This document shows positions 10,926 to 23,060 of a DNA stretch of 64,000 nt, in pieces. The notes below the pieces were generated by a model that saw nothing but the letters and a program-made list of their open reading frames with translations, had not been told where the DNA came from and did not search any database. The stretch lies in NCBI RefSeq assembly GCF_028769735.1, contig NC_088171.1:71379216-71443215 (forward strand), read 5' to 3'. This stretch comes from Zonotrichia leucophrys gambelii (taxonomy: Eukaryota > Chordata > Aves > Passeriformes > Passerellidae). How positions within the stretch are numbered: the stretch's first letter is position 1; each line of letters begins with the position of its first letter. The position numbers and the translations under genes were made by a program.

Positions 10926-13900
10926 CTTTCTATTTTGGTATTTTATTTTCCAAATTTTTCAACTATGCCTGTACTGAAGAAACACACTCTGATGGATTGG
11001 TGCATAATGTAGTAAGAATGTGGTCAGGAGTGCAGCATCTGTGTTTTGCTGAGTTACCCCCAATACTTGCCCAGCCGCATCAAGGGTTTCCACTAGCAAG
11101 AGAGACACCACTGTGCCTTCAGTCCTCTGTGTCCTACTGTTCCAGTGCCATGGGGCCAAGGGGTAGCAAGAGAACTGTTAAAAACATCCCTTTTACTCAG
11201 CACCTGTCAGTCCTAGAGTAGAGAAGTTTTTGATGGCTCTTTTGGAAGTTGTCATCATTCTCTCAGCTGAAGCTAGCCCCCATATGCAGCTCTTTTTTCT
11301 AGCTCTAGCTTAGTCTTTGCTGACTGGTATATAGCCCCTCTGAAAGAAATCTGGAAGAATTTGGAGAGAAAGGTACATGCAGATGGTATTGGAATTCATA
11401 AGTGTGATGCAAGGTATGGAGGAAATTTAACAGGAAGTTTGGTTGTAAAACTTGTGCCAGTGAAGAAACACTGTAAAGGAGAGATGCCTTTCTTACTGGC
11501 TATTTGTTCCTGCCCTCTTCTTTGTTTTGACACAAAAGATGATGTAGCTGGAGATTAGGGTGCTGATCTGGCTGAAAATAAATATGAGAACCAGAAAACT
11601 GCTACACTGCTGGTTGCAAGTTGAGAACAATCCCTGCAGAGCTTACTATAAAGTTGCAAAATCTGGTGTCAGGTACCCCTCCAGCCACGTTTCTTTTGCT
11701 GGTGACTGCCTGCAGGAAAGCAAGCTAAGGTATTGCATCCATAAATGTTTTGATAAACCAGACTGATCCCTTGCCAAGCCAACTGATTTCATTCAGTTTT
11801 ATGTCTGCATTTCTTTTAGAGCAGACATTGGACATTTTCTCTTGTATGTCCAATGCTACCCCAGTGCTATGGCCTATTGGTGACTCTTCCCTGCATTGAT
11901 GGCATGTTGGTAATTGATTGATGGCCTCAAACTGCTGTTAAAAGACCCAGTGGTGGCAGTGCTTGCAGGACTGTAGGAGATGCTTTGATGTTGCTACTGT
12001 GGATTGCTGGACTGTAATGCCACAGAGCTCATTGGGATGGCTCACCTGTAGTCACTGCTCTGATCTGAATGCTTCACAGTATTCCCTTATCCTGCTTGTA
12101 ACAATTTCTTCGCAATGAAGAGGCCTGAGTAGCACTTGCAGAAGAGTGTTTTATGTGGATATTTGTTTTCTATAAGTATATAAAGAGATATCCATCTAGA
12201 TGTGTAATAAACACCCCATAAAGCAGCTTGACTCTATGTGGAGATTTGCAGCTGTGTTTACATAGCCTGACACTGCAATATCCATACATCATCCCTTCCT
12301 CAAGGAAGTCTTCCTTCTCTTTTATCTCTTCTTGCCTTTTAAAGGCTCTGAGAATTTACTTTGCTGCCACGTGACCAAAGCTTACCATGACCTCAGTGCA
12401 TCTCCTTCTTAGCAGATATTGTAGAAACACGACAGCATAATAGTGTTGTGCTAACTTGGAAGAGCTGGACTTGAACTTGAGCACGACTGGTGGAAATATG
12501 ATGTGAATTAATGAACACTGAGCTCAGATTTAGACCTCATCCTCATGCCAGCAGGCTGTGAATCTCATCGTCTCCTTGGATGGAACCGTGCTCATGTGAG
12601 ACAATTCACATGCTCTTACACAAACCTCTCCAAAGATGCTAACAAATTAGCAAAAGGGTTGCTCCCTTTGTGCTTTGCTGGTGTCACTTGTTATCAAGAA
12701 ATGGGTTCTGCAAAATTCATCTGTGGAAAGCAAACTCATCTCTACAAGCAGGTTGGCACTACAGGCACTGAGCTCTGACTTTTCGGAGGAATCCCCAAAT
12801 TCTGATTTGATGGGATTTCCTGAACTTGCTTCACAAGCTTGCCTGGGCAGAGCTGCCTTTTTGCTCAGTCCCATTCTCTTGCATGATGCCTAAGTAGGGA
12901 TCAGTTTGTTCCTTTGTTATAAGTCTTGCAGAACAAATGGAGCCTGTCCTCATCCATATTCCTAGGAATAACCAATGTCATTAAAGTACATAAGCTTGAA
13001 TGTATGTGAAGTCACAGAGAAACACAAACACACACTTCCTAATACTAGAAATTTCCTGTAGGTGGTAGGAAACTCCACAGTTTACATTTACTGCTCATTA
13101 TTGCAAGTTACATTGCGGTGGCAGTAGGTAGAAGTCCTGTCTCACATCTTCTACACCTGGTGACTAAAACTGTTCGTTCTTCTCCAAAGAGCTGGTGTGG
13201 AGTTGCCTCTGCAGGGTGTTGTGGAAGGTCATGCCTCCTCTCCTTTTATCCTCCTGCATATTTTCCTGGCTGAGGATGGATGGCAGGAGCCCCAGCAGAG
13301 GCTGCTGCACTGTAGCCCTGGTTGCTCCTCCCAGCAGTTGTCTGGACATCTCAGGTTGTGGCTCCTGGGGAGGGCAATGTGAGCCACAGATGAGGCTAAA
13401 GCTCTGCCTCGTTTGGCAAGGGATGATTTCCAGCAGATCTAAGTGGAGCATAAGAACAGGCTCTCTACTCTTCTTCCCATTCATGACTTCCTGAGCTGTA
13501 AAACCCAGGTCATTCACACCCAGTGACTCCTTGGGCTGAAGGATGAAAGAGCAAATGAGCTTGGTGTGCCTGAATTTTCTACCCTTTGTATTGGACATGC
13601 AAACTTGATATCCAGACCTGAGGTTTTGAGTGAGTGGGAGAGAAAAGCCACATTTATTTGCCAGCAATTCTATGGTGTAGAGATACTCTGTATCTAGAGA
13701 TCACAGGATATTTTACAAGTATTATTAATCTCATTTTCACAGACAGAGATGCTGCAGTGAAGGGTGGATAAGATGACTTTGTGAAGCTGTCTAGGAGAAG
13801 AGGCCCATTTGCTGAGATTTAAATCCACAGCAAAGTTATATAGATTGAAAACATAAACTTGCATTAGCCTAATGTAAGTAGCTCTTCCATATGTTTGATC

Positions 13901-14670
13901 TACCCATCCAGTGTTTTCAGTTACATCTATCATGTTGTTAATCCCCAGAAATGTTTGTAGAAAAGTTGAGAAAACACCAGTGCTGCCCTCCTTGCTCAGA
14001 CCTGGCATGTTTCTTTCCCATTCCCCAGAACTGCTCATCAGTCTCTAGGAATTTAACCATGATTCCTCACCCTGTTTGGGAAATGCCTTATCAAAAATGG
14101 TTGTCCATCAAAGAGATTTATATCTCAGTACAGTTCATAGGAATCCACTCTCAAGTTGCTTTGTTCCAGATGCTCATACTTGACATCCATATCTCTAGAA
14201 GTGATAAACTTGTATTTCACAGTAGTTCCTAGTGTGCCCCGTAGGAGAGAGTGAGAATTTCTGGGCTGGTCCCAAAGCAGCATTATGAAAAGGGGGAAGC
14301 AGCTTCCACCATAGCCCTTGTAGGCTGTCCTTGCTGGCAGCATGGGCTTGCCTTCAGAGTGGGGAAGTTCTTGACAGTGATGTTTTGCAGAGTGGGCAGA
14401 ATGCCTCAGTTATTCGGGGTATGGAATTTATGGCTGCTCTCAAATCTCTGCATAATTGTGTCTCTCAGATTATGCATGCTGCTCAGGTTTCAGAGGCTTG
14501 GTCATTCTTGCAGAGACATCATACGGTGGTTGCCCCCACTTTCTCCACAAAGCATCTTTGGAAAGGCAACTGGACAGTGTGTAAATCACAGAAAATATTG
14601 CAGAAAATTTCCACCAAGAATTTCCAGCAAAATTCCTTTTCTCTGCTTCCTCTCTAACTATAGAGTAAAT
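10926..14670. other. Gene-free stretch
   Basis: No repeat or exon was recognised. The longest open frame is 13,164-13,667 on the - strand (167 codons). It shows no familiar domain, lacks a convincing Kozak context and is shadowed by overlapping + strand frames at 13,195-13,494. I treat it as chance. Confidence 0.5.
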
Positions 14671-15085
14671 TTATAGAATCTTCAAAGAATAGTTTGGGTA
14701 GGAAGGGACCTAAATGATTGCCAGTTTCCAATCCCTCTGCCATGAGCAGAGACACCTTTCCCTACGTGCCCTTGTCAATAGGCGTTCTCTGGCTTTCTTG
14801 TAGACCTCCTTTAGGTACTGGAAGGTGGTATAAGGTCTCCCTGGAGACTTTTCTTCTTCTGGTTGAACAACCACCACTCTCTCAGCCTTTCCATGGAGGA
14901 GGAAATCCTCCATCCCTCTGGTCATCTTCATGTTGCTCCTCCAGACTTGGTCCAACAGATCCTTGTCCTTCTTATATTGCAGGCCCCAGAGCTGGTCTCA
15001 GCACTCCAGGTGAGTAAGAGCAGAATCGAGGGGAAGAATCACCTCCCTTGACCTGCTGGTCATGCTATTGTCAACAAAGGATACA
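14671..15085 (-). mobile_element. CR1 retroposon with a deleted 3' UTR block
   Basis: The + strand starts with a worn octamer tail (TTATAGAATC) and GGGTAGGAAGGGACCT. It continues to 'gagacacctttcc' and then jumps straight to 'ctacgtgcccttgtca', so roughly 200 bases that are normally between these parts are missing. After the junction the order is regular: GGTACTGGAAGG, TGGTTGAACAACC, 'ccagagctggtctcagcactccagg', 'aatcacctcccttgacctgc'. It is 5' truncated near 15,085. The antisense strand supplies a good donor-like site (CAG|GTGAGT) near 15,010, which is a by-product of the CR1 sequence. Confidence 0.9.
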
Positions 15086-18000
15086 CTTTAAAGTGGGTGG
15101 ATTTTTTTTAAAGTGTTTTTTTAATGGTTTTCCAGCCCTTGTTTAAGCCAGATTCTCTTGTCACCCGTTTACACACGTGACAGATGTGCAATGAAGTACT
15201 TGAATATGCCTTTGTGCTACTTTCTCTAATAGCAAGGGGCTTTTTTTCTGTCCATTGATCAGCTAGACTCTCTCTTCAATCCTTTTTGGTGTCCTCTTCC
15301 TCCCTGACCTTTTGCCACCTGCTCAGCAGACCTGTGTGACTTCCCTCCCACTCCAGTGCGTGCTGCCACAACCTGCCAGCTAATCACCCTGAATTTGCTC
15401 ACACTGCTGAGACCTGACTTACAGACTCCAGCCATCTTTACTTGAGCATAGCAGCCTGGCAACCTTCCAGGCTGCCTGTTGGATCTGCGCCAGCTATTTA
15501 TTGTGAAACTTTTGCTCCTCTTGGACTTTGCAGTAATTTTGATCCCCCTGGGGGATTTGCCTAGTACCAGGTAGAGAAATCCAATAAAAAGCCCTGGGAA
15601 TTTGCTCTGTGCTCAGCAACACATAGTTGCTACTGACTCAAATCCTGTTTCTTTTACAGCAATATAAGGGGACTGTAAAGCCAATAAAAGGTACTTTTAC
15701 CTGTGACTGCAAATATTCTGGTGAATGGGAAAAAAAGCTGCATGTGCTGGGAATTGAGATAAGCTCCTGATTTGATGCTCAGTGTGAACTGTTAGAAGAC
15801 ACATAGAAGAGCAATAATTTTACTCTCTACTTCACTTTTGGACCAAGACTGAGCTTATTCTTATCCTTTGCATTGCTGAAACTCCTTTCCTTTACTTGAA
15901 TATATTAAAATGAGCCAAACAAGCTGAGCTTTTCTGTGGTCCAGATGAGGCTCCTGCTGCTGCACCCTGTGCAAACAGTACTGTCCCCACAAAATGGGAC
16001 CATGCTGCACACACCATGCCTACCCAATTGGTTTCAGAGGGGCTACTCATGGAATAATCCCCAAGGAACTGGGTACCCATGCTTTAGATGTATGCCAGTC
16101 AAATCAGTGCCTGTGCACCAGGTTACAGCCACTGCTGTTTCTTTGCAGAGGACACAAACATCCATCTCAGCACAGCTCCTCTGACAGAATAAGCAAGTGT
16201 ATGAGCTGCTCTTCAGCATGGGAACTGTTGCTGCTGGTCTGTGTCACCCTGCACACAAGTTGCCACTTACTCATATATAATTTAATGTGGAATGTGGGAA
16301 ATCAGTCTGAGAGTGAGGTAAAATGCAAACCTCCGAAGACAGCAGGTCAGCTGGAAAAATACCTTTCTCGTATGTCCCCTAATGGCCATGTAAAGAGGTG
16401 ACCCTCAGCCAGGGGAGGCTGATGGCCTAACAATTCCACGGCACTAACTTTTGCCTTTGCAAATGCACACTAGACTGGGACTGAGGATTTGCTCAATTCC
16501 CACAGCTCTTTGTGTTCAGTCCCTGGAGTGAACACCCAGGCATTTTGGGGGACTGAGGGAGGATGTTTGTTCTCCTGCTTGATGGACGCCAAAGATCAGT
16601 GCTAAGGGTCAAGCCAAGCCACAGAGTTTGCCATGAGCCTCTCCTGAGTGAGAGCCTGCAAGCATGATCCTCAACTGTGGCTCTGGGAAGCATCAAGCTG
16701 GAAATATTTTAGGGTGTCCATGGGCATCTCAGTCACACTGAGGTATCACAGTGCTTAAGAAGTAGTTATTTTGCTGGTGCTTTTTACTGCAGCTGTGCTC
16801 CAGTCTTGCCCTGGAAGCTGCTTCCAGGGAAGAGGATTGACACCCCTTTGCTTTTTCTCTTCCTGAACTGTAGCTGTGGGGTCTCCTAACGGGTGCCATC
16901 AAATAGGAAGGGAGCTGGAAATCATCCTTCTTGAGAGTGTCTTGCCATGGTCTTGGACCTTCTTAAATGAAAGGTAGCAATTACCCATTCCATTACCCTT
17001 GATAATGTTTTATTAGTAATTGTGGTGATTATCTGTAATTGCCACTGTTAATAGTGTGCTATGATTGGCAGGGTTCAGTTTACACTTGATTTCTGCCTTG
17101 GGTGGGGGAGGAAATGGCTGTTTCATTTGTCACTGCTGTCCTCTGTAATAATGTGTTTCATGCCAACTAAAGCCACAGTTTAGGACCATATTTAGGATGT
17201 TGGACTAAATTTGCCTTTCCATTTAAAGTCTAATGTTCCCCAGACTAATTCCAGGCTGTGAAGGACTTCTAGAAGTATCTAGGACCCCCAAGGAACATGC
17301 TGCATTATTTAACCATGCTTTGAAGAATTGAATTTTGTTTAGGAACATGCCCTTTGTTAGCTGTGAGCTGAATTAATACCCCAGTATCAGAAAACTTGCC
17401 TCACCTGCATGAGAAAGAAGTTGGTTCCTTGATTTGGCCTTTTTAAAGAAGCAGCCCCAATGTCATCCTAAACTAAGATTTCTATTTCAGAAAGCCTAGG
17501 TGACAAAAGAGGTTTGGCAGCTGTACAAGAGAAGGACTGGATATTTATCATTATGCAGCATAGGAAAAATCCTTCCCCAAAAGAGAGTTCCATGGATTTT
17601 GTTTCCTGACAGAAAAGAGTGCACCCTCTTGGTGCCCCAAACAATATGGGAATCAAAAGAATTATTTACCAGAGGTGTTTCTGGATCAAAGCTCTGCTGC
17701 AGTCTGAGCTCATTGAGTTTCAAGTTTAGATCTCGATTCCCACCTTTTCATTTCTCTGCTTGGCTGAATGTGCCTCTTCAAAACTGCTGAGTTATGGGTG
17801 CTTTAGAAGGAGGGTTTTTTCAGGGGACAGATGAGTGCAAAAGCTATACAGAAAGGAGTGTGAAAAATTGTACGGACGCAAAAGCACTTTAATACGTTCC
17901 TCTGCAGTCCATATCTTCAGTCCACATTAGTTTCTGTGTATAAAATACAAATTTAGGACTTAGACCTACAGTGGCATAGCACGTATGATGCCCCTGTGCG

Positions 18001-19554
18001 TAACAGACTTTCATAAAGTCTGAAGGGCACTTTTGCTGTACATAAACCCTTATACTTTTCAAAACTCTGCTCTCCAGCTCTCTCTCCTCCTTCCCAGGTC
18101 ATTGGAACAAGGCAACCCTGTTACCAATCAGAGGTGGATGACCTGCTTGTTTATGGGATTGAGGAAGACTCTGGAGACTGATGATTAATGGAGTTCTGGG
18201 AACAGCTACTTTAAAGCCACTTTACACTAGCTTTTGTTTTCTGCTTGAGCTGGCCCAGAGAACTGTTTGGACTGGTTGCACTTGTCCCGGTGCATCCTGA
18301 CAGTAATATGCTATATCCTGTCCTGCTGGGCGCTGGAGGCAATGCAAAACCAGTCTCTCAGGAAACAGCCTGGTGCAGCCGTGATCTAAACAGCACAATA
18401 CACATTAGCTCTGAGCAGGCACCTCTGGCTGAAAAGATTTTTTAAAAAAAGACTTTTCCAGTGTTTATAGGATGGCCATGACTTACTGCAAGTGAAGAAA
18501 ACATGAAAGAGTTGAATTCAACATGTTTGTATTTGCCAATCTTTTTGCATGGTTGCTTCTAACTAATTTGGGGGTTATTCAGTGAAATTTGGCTTTCTTT
18601 TTCTTTTCTACCAGTTACCAGTTTTGCTTTCAGGACCTAAGACAAAAAGGAAAATTCAAAAATATTTCCCTTTATAGTGTTTCTTGGGTTGGAGGAAAGA
18701 ACGATGAGCATTAGGGATATTTTTGCATTTTTGCTTTAATGTATATTTGTGTATGCATTTATTGTTTGTATAATATGTGTATGCTGAACCAAATTTGTCC
18801 CTCTGGTGTCTCTTTCATCCTGTTTAGTCAAACCTTTTTTTCTTTTCTGGATTGTTCTTGTGGTTATACAAGTGCTGGTGGTCTGATATTTGAAAAAAAT
18901 TAATCCTTTAGCTGGACACAAATACCATGATTGCACACAGCCAGGGGTAGTTCTGCATTAATGGACTCAGTCTAAGACACTTAAAGGAGGCTTGAGCAAT
19001 TTAAGGAAGTGGTGAGGATCGTCCCTCTGAAAAGCCAGCCTGTTATTTAAAGATGGGTCAGATCAGATGCTGGGGAACTAATGAATCCCCTGTGCTTACA
19101 TCTCAAAAACCCCTGGCTTTCCATAAGTGACATGTGGTTGTCCCTAACAACAGCCAGATAAAATCTGAGTTAATGGTGTAAGAGGCAATTTAGCTTACAG
19201 TAAGGTGCATTTTATTTAGATAATTGTAGGAGCTGCAATATGCTCACTAAGAAATGTGGAGACAGCTTACATTTACAGGCTCATCTTATGTTCATGTAAA
19301 GAAAAAAATCAGGGATATGGTGTTTAATTTCCTGAGAACAAGTGCATGGATGAGTGAGCCAGTATCATGAACATGTTTTTTGGTTTTTTGTTTTATGGTT
19401 TTTTTTTTTCCTTTTTCCCAAATGAACATGTAGAGGACATTCCTTTCTCACTAAACAGGCAGAAGGGACAGTAAGTTCTATCTTCTTTTAGTATAGTCTA
19501 GGCTAGATAAAACCACCATGTGTATTTTCTTGATTGGATTCCCAAGACCCTGAG
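15086..19554. other. Gene-free stretch
   Basis: Only short unrecognised frames are present, for example 15,994-16,401 (+, 135 codons). An enhancer-like block at about 16,965-17,170 is listed separately. T-rich tracts near 19,375-19,415 are simple sequence. Confidence 0.5.
16965..17170. promoter_or_regulatory. Candidate conserved non-coding element
   Basis: A dense series of ATTA/TAAT homeodomain-type cores occurs here: AGCAATTACCC, TTTATTAGTAATTG, TCTGTAATTGCC, CTGTTAATAG. It is followed by ATGATTGGCAGG and a second AT-core group ending near 17,165. No long frame crosses it and no repeat matches it. This texture is typical of deeply conserved vertebrate enhancers. The call is by appearance only. 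Confidence 0.3.
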
Positions 19555-19676
19555 ATTATAATAATAATTATTATAATAATGATAATAATAATAATAATAA
19601 TAATAAAAATAATAATTATAATAATGATAATAATAATAATAATAATAATAATAGTAGTAACAGTAATAATAATAAT
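19555..19676. repeat. Interrupted AAT/ATT trinucleotide microsatellite
   Basis: About 120 bases consist mostly of AAT units, with scattered interruptions (GAT, AAA, AGT and ACAGT). The interruptions fall in a partly repeated pattern, as if an older imperfect array had been internally duplicated. It yields a spurious open frame of isoleucine codons on the + strand. No gene is implied. Confidence 0.95.
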
Positions 19677-20651
19677 CTCAGATGTAGTGTATTATAGAAT
19701 ACCATGTCATTCAGTATCAGACTCATCCAAATGCTGATCAGATTAAAACCCTCCTTAAGATGCAATTTATTAGAAGCATTTCACAATTCAAATGTCAATT
19801 TAGTATAGAACGAGCTTTTCCTCTCTCTGTCTCTTGAGCCTTTTACTACAATCAAAATACCCCAGAAGGAGAGGTGGGGCCTGGATGTGTGCTGCTGAGG
19901 GGCCCTGCAGAGTGCTCCAGCTGCCTGGGGCAGAGGGATTTCACCCCTCACCCTGCCTGACCCAGTGCCACTGTCCCCAAAACAGAGAGAGGGCAGCCTC
20001 AAAAGTCAAGCCTCCTCACTCAGCTGATGGAGAGCCTCCCATTTTTGTTTCACTTGAAGGGATGACCCTGGCCATCACACCTGCCTTTCTGCTGCTCTTT
20101 TTATAGGGTGGACTGTTACCTGATGACTATAGCAGCCAGTCCAGGTGACCCCAGCCTCACAGGGCTTCTCTGGGGCTTGTTTCTGCACACTAGTGCTGGT
20201 TCACCCATGGAGTTTGAGTTGGATGCAGGTGGCTCCCAGTCACCTTTGCCTGCCCCAAAGTGATGCCTCCTGCACTGCAGAACCTGAGGAGATTGCTCTG
20301 CCTGCAGATCCACACAAGCCAAAGCCCATTGGCTTCATAAACAGGAGTACTGAGTCCTTGGCAGCCAATTTAAAAAAGAAGCAGCAACAAAATAAAATAA
20401 GCATGGGGCTTCTGTGCCAGCTGAGGCCGGAGAGCTGGTTGGAAAAGCTTCCTTAAGAAGCTTCCTCAGTGAGCTCTGCAGAGACAGATCAGTCATGGTG
20501 CCTCACGCCTACAGCCAAGTCTTCCTCCGGGTTTCCCTGGCTCCACCTCAATTCACTTTAATATCAGCTGGGATAGATGAGACGAGGATTTGGCCTTTGC
20601 TGTCATTTGCATTTTTTATCTACACAGTATCTTAAGGACACTAAGTAATGA

Positions 20652-20790
20652 GCTCACACTAAGGCCTGTGAGGGAAGTGAGGTGTTATCACTGTTATCCT
20701 TTTAGAGGTGCAAAAGAGGCTAAAAGAATTGCCCAAGACCAAAGAATATCAAGGCCTGACTATGTGTGAATTCTGGACCCCTAAAGCTTT
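20652..20790 (-). mobile_element. MIR-like ancient SINE relic (antisense)
   Basis: The + strand resembles the reverse complement of the MIR core. 'tcacactaaggcctgtgagg' is followed by 'gtgttatcactgttatcc', then a worn adenine-rich portion, then GAATTGCCCAAGACCAAAG, and finally GTGTGAATTCTGGACCC. The order and spacing match the MIR 3' half, in which the sense strand reads 'gaccttgggcaagt' and so on. The match is by recalled consensus. Divergence is high, as expected for a repeat older than the bird-mammal split. Confidence 0.55.
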
Positions 20791-21615
20791 GTCCCAACGG
20801 CAAGGTCTCAATTCATTCTCATAGTGTCTTTACCCACAAATTCTCCATGAATTAAAGCATCTGGGCTCTTTGCAAATGCAGCCTGATGCTTCCTGTAAGT
20901 TCCTCCTTAACCACAAGCAAGAGCTTGAAACTTGCCCCTGATCAAGGGCTGCATTTTGACAGTTCAGGTGCAATTAAATGTGAGTATCAAGTAGGGTGCC
21001 TGCAGTTCATTATTAAATCTATGCTGAAGTGCTGGCAAAAAACTAGAGCCACAGCACTTCCTTGCAGATGTAGTTAGATGTCTAAATGGGGGCACTTGCA
21101 GGCAGGAAATTGTGCTTGAGCCATTGGAGGCTTGGGCACAGCCCAGCTGACACCGAATAGCCAGACACTCCTACAACAATGTGCTTCATCTCATGAACAG
21201 GGAATAGGTCTCTCACCTTGCTGAAAGAGAGCCAGGGGCAAGCATTCAATAAAACATTTCTTTAATCATGGACTAGATATAAAGGAGCAGACAGCTGCTG
21301 GCTTTAAAGCAATTTTGAATCAAGAACATTTGCTGTATCCTTGGTATTTACACTCAAAGGCTTCTCTCAGAGCTAGTATCTGCCTGAGCATGGAAAAGCT
21401 CTGTGCTCTGATGGATTAAAATAATAAATGTTTAATCCACTTTAAAAAAAAAAAAAGTAGAGGAACTTATATTATGGAAAATATTCATTGTGATACAGAC
21501 AGAATGAATACCAGAAACAGTAAATGTTTGTTAAGGTAGAGGAGAAAAGCAGTTGTTCTTTGATTTCCTCAGCTCCTGAAAAAAGCACTTCTGGCTTCTG
21601 TTCTTCTTTTGTAAG

Positions 21616-21723
21616 GGACATTCAAACACGTTCAACTACAAAAGAGAATGGATGACAACTCTGTGAATCCAGGTCAGCATTTCTGCGGGGTTTACAAGAC
21701 ATGCTTGGACACTGGAGTGACAG
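21616..21723 (+). other. Candidate internal exon (108 nt, symmetric phase)
   Basis: A pyrimidine-rich stretch (TTCTGTTCTTCTTTTGTAAG) ends in an AG at 21,614-21,615, and the segment closes with a strong donor, CAG|GTAAGG, at 21,723/21,724. Of the three + frames only one is open throughout. It reads TFKHVQLQKRMDDNSVNPGQ and then HFCGVYKTCLDTGVT. An in-frame TAA lies immediately before the acceptor. The length is a multiple of three, so it would be a phase 1-1 cassette. I do not recognise the peptide. A segment this short can look exon-like by chance, and nothing links it to a neighbouring exon. Confidence 0.2.
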
Positions 21724-22139
21724 GTAAGGTTCCCTCTGAAAGAAATACTTCAGTTGCTTCTTGGTTGTCGTGTCCACTGTTGTTTCTCCTTGTCTCCTAG
21801 CAGAAAATAATAATTTGTACTATCTCATGAAAGTAATGAAAATGTTTTGTCTTTTGCTGTCACCTCTCTTCCTGCTGAATTGGGGGTGTTACAGCCACTA
21901 CTGGTGTACTGAGGCTAAAACTCAATAGCAAGCTCAAGTCAAATTTAAGGAAATGAGTCAATGAGCAGAACAGGAAGGAAACACACCAATTTAAACCTAG
22001 AAAACCACATAATATGGAGGTTAATACATTTCTTTATAGTGTGAAACTGGGGGTATAAACTTTCAGGCGCAGTGGCTGTGACAGGCAAGTTCCCACTCTG
22101 TCTCAAGTCAAAACATATTCATTACAAAAAGATCAAATT

Positions 22140-22440
22140 GGCATGAGGCAGTGCTGTCTGTAAATATTGAAACATAAATTGCCTGAATGGGCTTGCTGAA
22201 ATGCTACCATGAGCAATGTGTTTGTCAACATTACTGCAGGGGAAAGCGAGCCAAATTAATGACAACTGCCAAAAAAGTAGAGCAAAAAAAGGTATACTTT
22301 CCCTTGTGTGTCAGAAGCTGAATTAATGCCAGGCGCTGTCAGGATGTGAAAAAACGTGCTCAGAGGCTGACGAGTCCCACAACAAGTCTTCATTTCCTGC
22401 TGTAAGTATTTTCCTATTTATATTTATATTTGGCCATGTG
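22140..22440. promoter_or_regulatory. Candidate conserved non-coding element
   Basis: The block has no simple sequence and no recognised repeat. It contains AGCGAGCCAAATTAATGACA, GAAGCTGAATTAATGCCAGG and several retained CpGs. It ends in a MEF2/SRF-like AT stretch, CCTATTTATATTTATATTTGG without its last base, near 22,411-22,430. Paired AATTAATG motifs about 75 bases apart are notable. It lies about 13 kb to the left of the CpG island. The regulatory role is inferred from texture only. Confidence 0.3.
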
Positions 22441-22849
22441 TAAGGGATGGTGATAAGGATAGATCCATTATTTTGTGGAGCAAGGAGGAAGACAGGATTG
22501 CTATAAACATCTGTTCATTTGGATTTGGTGCCTTGAGGCCATTCCTCTTCTCATTGTACCAGAACCAGCCATAGGAGCTGAAGGGAACTTCACCGCACTT
22601 CATGTCCCAGCGGTACCTTCCAGGCAGGGGTTAAAGAAAGCTTGGAAGACTATAAACAAGTTTTTGAATGCACCTGAAGGTAGTTTTAATTCTCTCTGGT
22701 TTGCATATTGTGAAACTGGAGCATTGAAAAGTTGATTTTCAGAGTTTCCTACTGCTCAGCACCTGCATGAAGGTCAGCATTTCAGAAGCACTACGAGGTG
22801 CTTGGGAGGAACCAAGCTCTTTCTCATAACTTTGAACAACAGCTACCTC

Positions 22850-23060
22850 TTTGCTAAATTTGCTAGCATGCAAATGCTGGGGAAAGTCAGCACTGATGTC
22901 GACTAAAGCAGAGTTTGCAGTCTGTTTGCAGCACCCGATAGCACCTCCGTTATCACTGTGGTTTTACCCTCCCTAATGACTAATGCACCAAGAGTAAATC
23001 AGCGACATGCAAACTGGCACATTTTTCAGCAAGCACAATCACCCAGGAAATTTGTGTAAT
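22850..23060. promoter_or_regulatory. Candidate conserved non-coding element with octamer motif
   Basis: An exact POU-factor octamer, ATGCAAAT, lies at 22,868-22,875. It is followed by CpG-retaining sequence (TGATGTCGACTAAAG, CACCCGATAGCACC) and by CCTAATGACTAATGCACC. A second partial octamer, ACATGCAAAC, lies near 23,007. No repeat match and no open frame was seen. Together with the block at 22,140 it would form a distal regulatory cluster upstream of the island. Confidence 0.3.

Noticed and set aside
19534..19737. Poly-isoleucine frame
   Set aside because: It is a translation of the AAT microsatellite.
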